A stretch of DNA of 64,000 bases from Leptospira borgpetersenii serovar Javanica (GTDB lineage Bacteria; Spirochaetota; Leptospiria; Leptospirales; Leptospiraceae). The notes beneath the pieces are model-generated. The model made no database searches and had not been told where the DNA came from. It saw nothing but the letters and a program-made list of their open reading frames with translations. The stretch spans positions 48,501 to 112,500 of the forward strand of contig NZ_QAJG01000003.1 in NCBI RefSeq assembly GCF_003046425.1, in the 5' to 3' direction. Positions 1 through 26,145 of the stretch are shown in pieces. Both the position numbers and the translations under genes were made by a program. Positions within the stretch are counted from its first letter, which is position 1, and each line of letters opens with the position of its first letter.

Positions 1-23
1 TGAAATCAACGCGATCTTTATAA

Positions 24-251
24 AGAACCCGTACAAGTTGAGTCGTAATAAGGAAGATTAAAAACGCAGGTTTTTCAATTGTACGGACAAGAGTAAGGCT
101 TTTTACTTGCAAAAAGTATGATTTCCCGATAGAGAAAAACTATCGGAATTTTCCTGTCAAACACGGGTGAAAACCGCGCTTGTTTCATGGAGGATTTGTC
201 GGAATTCCGACGGATCTATCCTCGTATCCAAGTAGTTGCTGGGTTCGACTA
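24..251 (+). repeat. Degraded copy of miniature element family 1
   Basis: Most of the first 520 bases holds no gene. This stretch aligns by eye with the elements at 13802-14177 and 34140-34391: the shared block GACAAGA.T.AGG followed by TTTTTACTTGCAAAAAGTATG, then GGATTTGTCGGAATTCCGAC, then ATCCAAGTA near the right end. The terminal inverted repeats have decayed, so it is a relic. Small open frames inside it are element sequence, not genes. Confidence 0.6.
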
Positions 252-522
252 TGATAGAAAGCGTTTGCTTCGAGCTCAGAGAACAAGGCACCTTAAATTC
301 CATCAAACGCCAAAAAGTGAGACGTTCGAATTTCACAAAACGGAAGGATTCCCCACGGATTCCGTTTATAATATACATCTATTGAAATTTGAAATCGAAT
401 CAACTCAATCTTCAAAAAATATAAAAACTCGATAGAAAATAAGATTCAAAAATGAGAATTATACTTGAGAAAGAGAGACAATCCCGTAAAAGAGTCGGAA
501 TTCTTTTGATTCAAGGAAAACT

Positions 523-1527
<1,005 letters not shown>

Positions 1528-1532
1528 AAATG

Positions 1533-1554
1533 AAACCCAAAACTTTTTGGGTTT
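1533..1554 (+). terminator. Hairpin after the AttH-like gene
   Basis: AAACCCAAAA pairs with TTTTGGGTTT across a very short loop just after the stop codon. A short T-rich stretch follows. It probably ends the gene before it and may also serve the convergent HDOD gene. Confidence 0.5.
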
Positions 1555-1630
1555 ATCTTCCATTTCGGTAGGATGTGAGAAAGACTCTATAAAGATTTTC
1601 TTAAAATTCAAATTTTATAATTCACTAATA

Positions 1631-5271
<3,641 letters not shown>

Positions 5272-5645
5272 CATCGCGAGGCAATATTGATATTCGTAGA
5301 AGTGTTTAGAAATCAGGGCTTTCAGTATTCGTGAATAACATTGAGCCCTTTTGATTCCTCATTTCATTCATCAAGCAGTTTGATTTTCGTGAACCTAATT
5401 TTAGGACTTTACAACACATACATCAACCCCATGTATATGGGGAATAGTTCATAACTAACTAGAAAGAATTGGTCGAACGGTTTCAACACCACGTGTGAGA
5501 AAAAAGGCAAGGTTAGGACCTATCCCAAAGTCCTAACGCCTAAAACGTGGAAACAACTACATTTTGTTACAAAGATTGTAACCGATTCTTTTAAGGATCT
5601 AGGACAGGCTTTCTAAAGTCCTTTAAGCTCAAAAATCCGTAAGTC
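5272..5645. other. Intergenic, with CRISPR-repeat-like hairpins
   Basis: No gene seen. At 5424-5446 a CCCC-N8-GGGG hairpin preceded by TCAA and followed by AATAG resembles the reverse complement of the CRISPR repeat at 13666. Near 5493-5570 there is a related sequence, CCACGTGTGAGAAAAAAGGC, with a tail that recurs in decayed form at 36356 and 56210. The two hairpins and the shared tail suggest a dispersed repeat. Confidence 0.45.
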
Positions 5646-5690
5646 TTTTTTAAGCGGAACGGCCACCTTACGCCCGTTCCGCTTAAAAAA
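5646..5690. terminator. Strong bidirectional terminator
   Basis: TTTTTTAAGCGGAACGG pairs perfectly with CCGTTCCGCTTAAAAAA across an 11-base loop. The 17-bp stem has A/T runs at both ends, so it can terminate in both directions. It lies 14 bases after the dps stop codon and closes that gene. Confidence 0.85.
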
Positions 5691-5704
5691 TTAGGCCTCA
5701 AATT

Positions 5705-6187
<483 letters not shown>

Positions 6188-6512
6188 ATTTAGACCCCCC
6201 GTTTTATAATAGACTGAAAACATAAAAGAACAAGAAAAAACTTACAGCTTGTTCCAAAACCTCGCACCCATTTTGAAAAGGATTTATTCTGAGTCGTTTT
6301 CCGAAGAACTTATGCTATCAAAAAAACTCGAAGTCCATCCAAAATAAAATAGGCAAGCTAATTACAGAATAGTAATAGAATCAATACAGGAGTTACTGCA
6401 TTTTTAATGGTAGTATAATCGGCGGGATTCTCACCGGATCCGAAAAAGGTTGGTATTTTGTTAACCTTAAAAAATGTGCGAAATTTTAATTCTTAAAAGA
6501 ACGTTGGGCGCA

Positions 6513-6675
6513 TGGTCGGACAGGTATTTTTTCGACAAACAAGAAAATTACTTTGAAGTCGTCCGACCACCAGGCTCTCAGCTTCGGTCCATTCGAATTT
6601 ACCGATCATCGACCATCAATACTTAAGTGGAATGGGCCCCGCTTCGATCCTTTGCGCGGGGATTTTTCCGAAAAA
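6513..6675 (+). ncRNA. Candidate structured RNA, two stem-loops
   Basis: TGGTCGGAC at 6513-6521 pairs perfectly with GTCCGACCA at 6561-6569. About 70 bases later CCCCGC pairs with GCGGGG (6637-6662), followed by ATTTTTCC, which looks like an intrinsic terminator. There is no reading frame between them. A stem-loop plus terminator in an otherwise empty region suggests a small RNA, but no known RNA family was recognised and no promoter was confirmed. Confidence 0.3.
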
Positions 6676-6747
6676 ATAGAAACCGAATTCGTAATTTCCA
6701 AATGGCGTCCATAAAAAATTAAAGGACAGCAAAAGTATTACAACCGC

Positions 6748-6845
6748 CTACTGATCTCTATAAAATTAAGTACCGTTAATTTTATCACAAAACACTGATT
6801 CCATGCAAAATATTAGGTACTTTATTATATAGTTATGAGTAATAA
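6748..6845 (+). repeat. Short dispersed repeat, family 5
   Basis: About 90 bases that recur almost identically, in inverted orientation, at 39703-39796. Only about three to five differences are visible by eye. Both copies end in sequences containing ACTCAT/ATGAGT in inverted orientation, so it looks like a tiny inverted-repeat element. It has no coding capacity. Confidence 0.75.
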
Positions 6846-7129
6846 CCAACAGACCTTCCGTAAATTAAAAGAATCAGGTAAACTATGTTCAATGAAAAAA
6901 AACAAAAATAGATGACCTAAAGAATTAAAAAGATTTTCCAAAAGGGATGACCTCGATCAGAGTATTACAGGAAACGGGAAATCAAAAATACTACGTTTCG
7001 ATATCATTGGGAAAGACGGAACAATACATCGAAAACAGAATTTAGAACTCTTGAATGTTGTAAAACTGTGAAAAGACGATTTAAAAATCTATAAATTCTC
7101 CATAATCTGTGGGCACAACTATACTTAGA

Positions 7130-7250
7130 ACTTGTCTCAAAACCTTAGGAATGTAAAAGCTACTACAATTTTAAACGACGGGAGAAAACCGCCAATGCGA
7201 CGGTTTCTGTGGGAACTCCCACGTTTTTTAAAAACTTGCCAGATCGTTTA
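7130..7250. repeat. Dispersed repeat, family 4
   Basis: Begins AGAACTTGTCTCAAAACCTT and contains the hallmark GTGGGAACTCCCAC palindrome. Related sequences with AACTTGTCCCAAAACTT and GTAGGAGTTCCCACAT recur at 35272, 36470, 40288 and 48897. It looks like an imperfect inverted-repeat element of 120-180 bases without coding capacity. Confidence 0.6.
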
Positions 7251-7305
7251 AAGATATTTTTCTTCAGACTCAAAATGCAAAAGAACAATGGATCACCGCT
7301 CAAAT

Positions 7306-8443
<1,138 letters not shown>

Positions 8444-8501
8444 ATTCTAAATTTGTATATAATAACATTCTAAAATATGTCACTCTTTTCGAGTCGACCC
8501 T

Positions 8502-11379
<2,878 letters not shown>

Positions 11380-12798
11380 ATGAATCAAACTTTTGGTTTA
11401 CTTTGGATGTTCGCGTCAATTTTGTTTTTTGCATCTTGTTCCCAAGCCGAAAGGATCAGTATCGATGCTTCTTCAACAACAGGGCTTCTTTTCCAAGGAG
11501 GAATCGCCTTGGGACCGAATAACCAGAGTCAGGGTAATCTCGAAAGTTCCGAACCGAAAGAAATTAGTTCCTTTCATTTTCAAGCCTCCAATCATTTTTT
11601 TACGACCGACTTTGTCGGGGAAATTTCCGGGACTTTAATTACGGTCCAAGTTCCGTTCGGAGCAATTCATCGTCTAAAGGCGACTTTTATAAGTACCGGA
11701 GCGAATGTCGAAGTGAATGGCCTTCCCCAAATAAGCAGTCAAACTGTGAACGATTTTTCGTCTCCGGTGATATATAGAGTGATTGCAACCGACAAAAGCA
11801 TTAAAGATTATACTGTTCAGGTTATTCCTGTATTTCGTCTAACGGATGCGGGGCAAACTAATTGTTATTTTACCTTCTGTAATGATGATCCCGGCCAGGA
11901 CGCGGACTATTCAACCGGAGTTCCCAGAGCCTTTCAGTCTAACGTCGTTTTGTCTGATTATACCGCTCAACCGGTAACGATCGATGGACAAACGGGGCTT
12001 ACCTGGAAATACTGCGCCGTCGGTCAAAATAACGCCGTTTGTTCGGCGCATAACTATAGTTACACACAATCGGATGCGATAACCTATTGTAATAATCTGA
12101 ATCAGATAAACGCAGGACTTGGATATGCCGGAATTCGCGATTGGAGACTGCCGGAAATCGAAGAACTGATGACTCTCAGCACACATAAAACCCCAAGTAC
12201 GGCGTACATTGATCTTACGGAGTTTCCGCTTGGGGACGGAGAATTCTGGTCGAACACAACCAATATGTCATATACTACCGAAGCCTGGGGATTTGATTTC
12301 ACTTACGGATCGAACAACTCCGCAAATAAGTCGTCGAGAAATATGTTTGTTCGTTGTGTATCCGGTGGTACGATACCTATCCGCAATTTTTCCGATTTCA
12401 ATAATGGAACCGTAAAAGATAATCTTACGGGCTTGGTTTGGCAAAAATGTTCCGCAGGACAAATCTGGTCGCCCACATCCCCCTTATGTAATGCAGGAAA
12501 TATAACCTCCCATAATTTCGTTTCGGCTTTAACTACATGCAAAAACTTGAATTTATCCGGTCGCACCTGGAGGCTTCCCAATGTGCACGAGCTGAGAAGT
12601 TTATTGGATTTTTCTTCGACAACGAGCACAAAAATCAATTCGACCTTTTTTCCGAATACTCCCGCAGTATCACAATACGCTACGAGCAATTCCATCCCGG
12701 CTTCACAGATTTTTAGAGTGAATTTTACGGATGCGGTGATTAACACCGCCAACTTAAGTGCTTCCAACTACGTACGTTGCGTCAGTGATGGTCTCTGA
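11380..12798 (+). CDS. DUF1566 (Lcl C-terminal domain) lipoprotein with two domain copies
   Basis: 472 residues. Residues 1-20 are a lipoprotein signal ending FFASC, so the mature protein should be lipid-anchored at Cys20. Residues about 60-145 ([29 protein letters not shown]) resemble DUF5018-type bacterial adhesion-like modules. Two DUF1566 copies follow, at about 205-325 and 340-470. Each has GLTW or GLVW, a cysteine-rich stretch, ALTYC/TC.NLN, WRLP..EL and YVRCVS. Several DUF1566 proteins are surface-exposed in bacteria and the Legionella example binds matrix, so a surface or adhesin role is possible but inferred. It is monocistronic and well preserved next to the decayed CRISPR region. 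Confidence 0.85.
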   Translation: MNQTFGLLWMFASILFFASCSQAERISIDASSTTGLLFQGGIALGPNNQSQGNLESSEPKEISSFHFQASNHFFTTDFVGEISGTLITVQVPFGAIHRLKATFISTGANVEVNGLPQISSQTVNDFSSPVIYRVIATDKSIKDYTVQVIPVFRLTDAGQTNCYFTFCNDDPGQDADYSTGVPRAFQSNVVLSDYTAQPVTIDGQTGLTWKYCAVGQNNAVCSAHNYSYTQSDAITYCNNLNQINAGLGYAGIRDWRLPEIEELMTLSTHKTPSTAYIDLTEFPLGDGEFWSNTTNMSYTTEAWGFDFTYGSNNSANKSSRNMFVRCVSGGTIPIRNFSDFNNGTVKDNLTGLVWQKCSAGQIWSPTSPLCNAGNITSHNFVSALTTCKNLNLSGRTWRLPNVHELRSLLDFSSTTSTKINSTFFPNTPAVSQYATSNSIPASQIFRVNFTDAVINTANLSASNYVRCVSDGL

Positions 12799-13696
<898 letters not shown>

Positions 13697-13723
13697 GGGG
13701 ATTTCTTTTTCATCACCGAAGCG

Positions 13724-13757
<34 letters not shown>

Positions 13758-13801
13758 TAGAATCAAAAACCATCCTTTCATCGTTTACTTTTCCCCACAT
13801 G

Positions 13802-14177
<376 letters not shown>

Positions 14178-14510
14178 CAAAATCGGCGTGGGGTTGAACC
14201 GAAGTTACAGAGAATAAAACCATTTTCGTTCAATTGAGAATTTTTACAACGTAGAATCAATGAATGCAACTTTAAGTTTTTAATATTCCTGTTTTGGAAA
14301 AATTTCATTTTTTCAAAGGTGAATGATAAACTAAGAAATTACGATCGGAGTATAAAGAATATAACTTAAAGGTCCGTTGTTTCATCTCAAAACGAAGTTT
14401 CAAAACGGAATAAACTTTTCAACAGTCAAAAAGTTCGAAAAAGAGAACAGGTGCACCGAAGATAATGATGATTTACTAATTTATAGCGCATCGAAAATAA
14501 TGAAATTGAT

Positions 14511-15704
<1,194 letters not shown>

Positions 15705-16608
15705 TCAACGTGAATTCGTGAAGTCAGCCTTTACAAACAAAGACCGGGTCCCAGTCAATAAATTGCAAAAAAACGTAATGAGATGTTTCGTATTGAGACA
15801 AAATGACGCCCCCGCCGGGCTTGAAAAACGAGGATTAGATGCGAGCATTAATCACAAGACAAGAAAACCAACAGAAGGATCTAAGAGCGTTCTCCTTCAG
15901 TCGTCTGTTTTCTGAACTGACGAACTTCGCTTCGCTCGTTCTAGACAGAGTACAGAAACGGGGAGATAATATATCACGAATTTAGAATGCAGTTTGCGGA
16001 AACAAAAAAGAGAACTGCATTAGCAAAACGAACTGCTTTTCGAAGAAAAGCCTTCTATCCTCTGAACGTAGGAGTTCCTACATCCGAGGGTTTGGGACAA
16101 GTTTTTAGTTACAATTTATCAGAGAACGCGATCTATCGAGCGACCATAGAAGCGAGATGCTGAGTTTCTTCGAGCGACCTGCAGAGCGACCCGTAGGAAG
16201 CGATGCATTGAGTTTTTCAGAGCGCTTGATTTTAATTCTCCTACGCTTCAATCGTTTTCGCATTGGTTATGCCGAACTCACGTTAGTTAGGATACATTAA
16301 TCTGCGGTTAAAAAATTCCATGAACCGGCAAACTATGAGAAACACAATCTTGAACATCTCTATATTACCGACTACAATTGTGTTATATTAAAAAAATAGA
16401 ATAGGAACCTTCAAAATCAACGACTATCCCGACTCAAATCGATCCATATTTAAGGGTAACTTTGAAAAATCGAAGGTATGATTGAAATTCTGAAACAATC
16501 TCGCAAAGATAACATTCGAAATAAATGTAAAAAGGATTCTTAAATCCGACTTGCTTTTCAATGCCGAGTCGATTCTATTCTCCGAAATAACAATTCGTGG
16601 AGAATGGA
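15705..16608. other. Repeat-rich intergenic region
   Basis: No gene. Bases 16062-16110 carry a family-4 end (GTAGGAGTTCCTACATC, then TTTGGGACAAGTTT). Bases 16130-16290 hold degenerate copies of a GAGCGACCATAGAAGCGAGA motif and end GCCGAACTCACGTT. The same two sequences recur at 18144-18199 and 33878-34451 (family 6). Confidence 0.5.
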
Positions 16609-17031
<423 letters not shown>

Positions 17032-17380
17032 TCGGCTTAAACTCCCATATGAATGAGTTTCCAAAATTTTATGTCTAATAAACAAGAAAGAGCGCCTCAA
17101 AATTCGTGTTTACCCAATTGTGCAAGGATCAAGTTGTATTAAACCGACACGAAAAAAATCGGATTTTAAACTCTGTTTCTTTTTTTGGAACCGGCAATCA
17201 TATTTAACGTGAATTCGATATAAAAAAGTTTGGGCGAATCTGGCCTTTGCAAGGAACAAAATTCCGGTTATCAAACCTCAAAGAGGCAAGATTTTCTAAA
17301 AAGAAAATTTACTTGACCAAACATATTTTTTAAGAAGGATTCTTTTTACTCAAAGCTTTGTCCGTCTGATTCTTAATCTT
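17032..17380. other. Intergenic region with repeat ends
   Basis: Around 17205-17245 the sequence AACGTGAATTCGATATAAAA, followed by GTTTGGGCGAATC, recurs at 33878 and, inverted in part, at 40050 and 57190. It is part of dispersed repeat family 6. No gene is seen. Confidence 0.45.
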
Positions 17381-18097
<717 letters not shown>

Positions 18098-18396
18098 CCG
18101 TTCTTCTTACCGACAATCGTTTTGAATATTCTATAAGACCCCGTCGAGCGCCAATAGAAGCGAGACGTTGAGTTGCCCGAGCGCCAATAGAAGCGAAACA
18201 CTTTAGTTACTTTCTGATAAAGCAGAAAACTAAAGTGCGCTCACTCCTATGTATCTTGTATCAAGCCCTTCCGCAGGTTTTGGGACCCGTTGTAAATATA
18301 ATTCACTGTTTTTTAATATATAAACTGATATGAAAATTTCAGTAAAATCCGTTATAGTGTCCGGACTATTCTTATCAAAACACGTTTGGTTCAAGT
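18098..18396. repeat. Tandem GAGCG...AATAGAAGCGA motifs, family 6
   Basis: Two direct copies of GAGCGCCAATAGAAGCGA at about 18144 and 18178, with related sequence in the opposite orientation at 33990-34025 and a diverged form at 16136. No gene is present in this 299-base gap. Confidence 0.55.
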
Positions 18397-20637
<2,241 letters not shown>

Positions 20638-20923
20638 AATTTAGAAGTTTTTGAGGCGAGTTTTTGTTTTATAGATAAAACTGATAAAGAGAATCCCGTC
20701 CAGCCCCAGTTTTTTCTTACATAGAATTCATATAATTGATGTATAAACCATTGGAGTTGTTGAAAATTAATTCTTTATCTGTTTTTATTTTCCGGAAACG
20801 ATCGATTGAAGCAGTTTTGTGAATCGTCATTATGAGATTTTTCAACAATTCTATCGGATTGTGCACTTTATTATGTAGTTCCGAGTATATCCTGTCGGAC
20901 AAATCCGCATAACCCTGATACTA
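20638..20923. repeat. Region with an old copy of miniature element family 2
   Basis: Bases 20753-20852 read GGAGTTGTTGAAAATT at one end and TTTTTCAACAATTCT at the other. They share the internal GAAGCAGTTTTGT and CGTCATTATGAGATTTTTC blocks with the copies at 14044 and 56988, but with many changes. No gene is present. Confidence 0.7.
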
Positions 20924-21733
20924 TTATTCTTTCGGATTCACGACGATTGGAAGATTATCCTTACCCTGTGGCACAAAGATCAGCTTGGAATTCGGACTTT
21001 CGAACGATTTGTATTGAAGATATCTCGTGGTTAACTTATCGTTGATAATCACTTGCGACTTCGCTTGCGCCTCAGCTCGAATCAACTGCGCTTCCGCATC
21101 GGCTCGCGCCCTTTTTTTAGCGATCTCAATATTCTTTTCGGCGATTTCCAGTTCGTATTTTTGCTGCTCAAGTTCCTGTTGTTTGGTCAACTTAGTTTCG
21201 ATTGCATGTAGCATATTGGAAGAATATTCTATATCGTCCAAGATCACGTCGAATACTTCGATATGTTTTCCTTTCGTTCTTTCGATCACTGCGGTTTTTA
21301 TATCTCTGGCTAGAACGGCGCTGTTTTTAGAAATCTGAATCATCTGATGATGAGAAACCACATTTCGGATCGAAGCCCTAAACTCCGGTTGTACAATACT
21401 TCTGTAATATTCAGGACCGACCTCTATATGAAGTTGATATACTTCCTCCCGAATCGGTCTCATGATGATAATCGCTTGTACGTCTATCTTCAAATCATCA
21501 TTGGTCAGAACGTCGACTTTTTCCTTATAAGCGTTCCATTGCGTAGAATAAGTATAAATATCGTTCCAAGGAAGCAACCAATAGAATCCGTTCAACACGG
21601 GCTCTTTATGCAATCCTACGTCCGAAAATCCGAAAGGTTTCCAAAAAAGTCCGATTTCTCCGGCTCGAACCGTCGAACCGCAATATAAAGTCGGTAACAA
21701 TGTTAAAACAAACCAAAATCTCTTTCCATTCAT
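20924..21733 (-). CDS. Band-7/SPFH (prohibitin-like) lipoprotein
   Basis: 269 residues from the chosen ATG, which follows GGAAG. A longer frame upstream has no ribosome site. The signal peptide ends in LPTLYC, so the protein is probably lipid-anchored through that cysteine rather than by a transmembrane helix. The band-7 domain follows (GLHKEPVLNGFYWLLPWNDIY, VDVQAIIIMRPIREEVYQL), then a long charged coiled coil rich in Q, E, K and A. Prohibitin-type proteins scaffold membrane microdomains or control proteases such as FtsH. Lipoprotein anchoring of this family is unusual but has been seen in spirochaetes. Confidence 0.75.
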   Translation of the reverse strand: MNGKRFWFVLTLLPTLYCGSTVRAGEIGLFWKPFGFSDVGLHKEPVLNGFYWLLPWNDIYTYSTQWNAYKEKVDVLTNDDLKIDVQAIIIMRPIREEVYQLHIEVGPEYYRSIVQPEFRASIRNVVSHHQMIQISKNSAVLARDIKTAVIERTKGKHIEVFDVILDDIEYSSNMLHAIETKLTKQQELEQQKYELEIAEKNIEIAKKRARADAEAQLIRAEAQAKSQVIINDKLTTRYLQYKSFESPNSKLIFVPQGKDNLPIVVNPKE

Positions 21734-22095
21734 AGTCTTTGTCTTCCTTAGCCGTTCGGACTGAGCACGAATTTGTCGTATCGTTTTAAGTCTACAGTTT
21801 TCACCGACGAATACCAAAAATCGTATTTTACCAGATCAAAAATCCGATTTTTTTATTTTAGAGTTTTTCTCATACCATATCATTAAAAATCCTTTTAAAA
21901 GTTCTCCATTTTGTTTTAAAATTATACCGAAAAGTTTAAAACCTCGTATTATAAAACTCTAAACGATTCCCGGTAAAATTCGCATCGGGGTTCCTTTTTA
22001 GATTTCGGATAATATCAGAAACTATCTCAAAAACATTTTATCTTTATTGAAAATACTAATCCCGATCCTTCTAGGACGTTTTTAGATGATTTCCA
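21734..22095. other. AT-rich intergenic region
   Basis: No gene. Near 22015 the sequence AGAAACTATCTCAAAAACAT recurs in diverged form at 30600 (AGAACTATCTCAGAAATAC), suggesting another old dispersed repeat. Confidence 0.35.
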
Positions 22096-22521
22096 CTAAT
22101 TTTCTCCTTCGAACTCAATCGTAAAACGTTTGATCCGTTTCGGATCCACGTATTTCACACTCGCATAAAAATCTCTCTTGTGTCCCGACGGAAAACCTTG
22201 TACCGCGAACTGACAAGTTTCCAGCAGAATATCATCTTTATCATAAAAGTTCATCGTAAAAAAAGCTTCGGCATGATCTTTTCCGGATAGATTTTCGATC
22301 TGTCCATTGATTTCAAGATAGGTGAATTGATCCTGCAATCCTACGTTGTAATATTTGTATTTTCCGTCAATGGTCGGTTCTCCGTTGGATCTGCCCCAAA
22401 TCAAAACGGGAATCGAAAAAAAGAAAAAGAATACATAAGGCGCTACTTCGATTATGATTCTTGTTGAATCTTGAAGAAGCTCTTTGCCGAGAAAAACGGC
22501 GATACGAAATTGAACGCTCAT
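22096..22521 (-). CDS. Small hypothetical protein with one N-terminal membrane segment
   Basis: 141 residues from ATG 22521, preferred over an upstream GTG because GAG sits at ribosome-binding distance. Residues about 27-42 ([16 protein letters not shown]) form a membrane anchor. The rest ([37 protein letters not shown]) resembles FxLYD/DUF3426-type beta-sandwich domains that decorate extracytoplasmic proteins. No function is assigned. Confidence 0.6.
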   Translation of the reverse strand: MSVQFRIAVFLGKELLQDSTRIIIEVAPYVFFFFFSIPVLIWGRSNGEPTIDGKYKYYNVGLQDQFTYLEINGQIENLSGKDHAEAFFTMNFYDKDDILLETCQFAVQGFPSGHKRDFYASVKYVDPKRIKRFTIEFEGEN

Positions 22522-22661
22522 AGAATACTCGGTTAGAAAGCATATCACTCAATTCAAAAAACGGAAACAATTTTCCTATATTTTTAAAACTTACGGGCAC
22601 ACGCAAAACTTGCCAGGCATCGTAGCCGTCTCTATGCAAAACGAAAATCGGGATAAACTCT

Positions 22662-22697
22662 GATCTTCAGATCCAAGGACTTGTAGATAAGGTTATG
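22662..22697 (+). repeat. Solo right end of miniature element family 1
   Basis: ATCTTCAGATCCAAGGACTT runs into GTAGATAAGGTTATG, matching the right terminal repeat of the copies ending at 14177 and 34391, but the rest of the element is missing. The 340-base gap between flanking genes holds nothing else recognisable. Confidence 0.6.
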
Positions 22698-22860
22698 TTG
22701 TAAATCGATCGACAAAAAGAATGCCCGAACGGGAATCGTACATAACAAACACAATGAAAATCGAAGTTAGGCGACACTTGCCATTATTATAAAATTTAAA
22801 TTAGGCTTTCGCAGGAATTCGTTTTTGTTAAGTTCCATTTTCCAGAATTATATTACGGAT

Positions 22861-24239
<1,379 letters not shown>

Positions 24240-24303
24240 GTTTCAATTCTCCAAAAACGAAATAAAAGAATATTCATTGAAACGAATCTATATTCCCGAT
24301 TCT

Positions 24304-24387
<84 letters not shown>

Positions 24388-24400
24388 CACGAGGGAAATC

Positions 24401-25168
<768 letters not shown>

Positions 25169-25191
25169 TCGATCGTAGTTTTGTAAAGAAT

Positions 25192-25213
25192 GGACGACGC
25201 ACAATCGTCGTCC
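25192..25213 (+). terminator. Hairpin downstream of the fabG-like gene
   Basis: GGACGACG pairs perfectly with CGTCGTCC across a six-base loop 23 bases after the stop. No T-run follows, so it may be a processing or stability hairpin instead of a true intrinsic terminator. Confidence 0.5.
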
Positions 25214-25469
25214 TCGAAAACATATCGTTCGTCTTTTAAATTTTATATCCTCTTTTTCTAGTTTATCTTCCGATTTCGTAAAACATTCGATCGTTTGCTC
25301 TTCCTATTAATGGATCTGTTGAATCATTCTACGATTGTAAGAGATTTTTTTCGTTCCTATTCGATAAAATTCTTCGTTTTCCGTCTTACTCGTCTCTGCA
25401 AATCCGTATATTGCCTTTCAGCGAGGTACAACGATGAGATCTGAAAAAAATCAAAAATGAACGTTAGCT

Positions 25470-26094
25470 GTCATTTAGGCGAAAATCGTCCTCATCTCTT
25501 TCCTAATTACAAGTTGTAAAAATAAAGGCGGAAACGACAACGCTTGAAATCCACTGCTGTTAGGGCTTATAACCGCCGGAACGGTGCAAATCAAATTGGA
25601 GTTCAGACTTTCCGACCAGAATACGTCAGTCGGCGAATTTTCAAACAGTTCTCAAAGTATGATCGCTATCAGTGTTTTGGCGACTCCGCCTGGATTGATT
25701 TCACTTCCAGAAATTTTTTGCTGACTTCAAACTCTGTAAATTTTGCCACAGATCCGAATTATACAAACAGAAATCGTCCGATCAACGCACTTGTAAACGG
25801 TCCGACAGGAGTTAAGGACTGAAGTTTAAAACTCTTCACGAAATCGACCTGTTATCGGCTAACGATCCTTATATTCTCATGGTCGATTTTAAATTTTCCG
25901 GAAACCCAAAAAAGGAAAACGTCCTTAGGATTGATCTGGTTTACTTTATCAAAAAGGTGAAACTGCAAGATTCTATCCCGGTTTCGGGACAAGTTCTAAG
26001 TCTATCAAAGAACCGTAAGTTGAGATTAAGGAATCTTTTGCAACCATGTCCGGCTTTTCGGGAAATCTTCCCTATCCTGAATTCTTTCTTGTAA
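25470..26094 (+). pseudogene. Broken lipoprotein gene
   Basis: Protein-like sequence continues across three frames. Frame A gives a lipoprotein signal ending SFLITSC, then KNKGGNDNA and a stop. It then resumes as TAGTVQIKLEFRLSDQNTS and SLPEIFC before another stop. Frame B continues FATDPNYTNRNRPINALVNG, and frame C gives FKTLHEIDLLSANDPYIL then KFSGNPKKENVLRIDLVYF. Stops and frameshifts separate them, so this is an inactivated surface lipoprotein gene and not several small genes. Family and original start are not recognised. Bases 25169-25470 hold nothing else clear. Confidence 0.7.
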
Positions 26095-26145
26095 GATAAA
26101 TCTCTTGTGGAATGATATAAATTTAAATTTCGATAGAAAATAATT

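Larger units (their letters stand above)
6188..7305. other. Gene-poor 1.1-kb region with repeats and a possible structured RNA
   Basis: No intact gene recognised. It holds a candidate structured RNA (6513-6675), a short dispersed repeat (6748-6845) and a family-4 repeat (7130-7250). A 33-codon frame starting ATGACCTCGATC at 6947 (TSIRVLQETGNQKYYVS) has a G-run before it and reads like a fragment of a real protein, but it is too short to name. Confidence 0.5.

Noticed and set aside
187..435. Short plus-strand frame at the window start
   Set aside because: Begins in the family-1 relic and shares its sequence with non-coding copies elsewhere.
6637..6668. TTCGATCC in a hairpin, considered as a tRNA or tmRNA arm
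   Set aside because: The stem is too long and the remaining cloverleaf or tag sequence cannot be built around it.
16062..16290. CRISPR-like tandem motifs at GAGCGACCATAGAAGCGAGA
   Set aside because: Copies are irregular in spacing and length and lack constant repeats; they belong to a dispersed repeat family.
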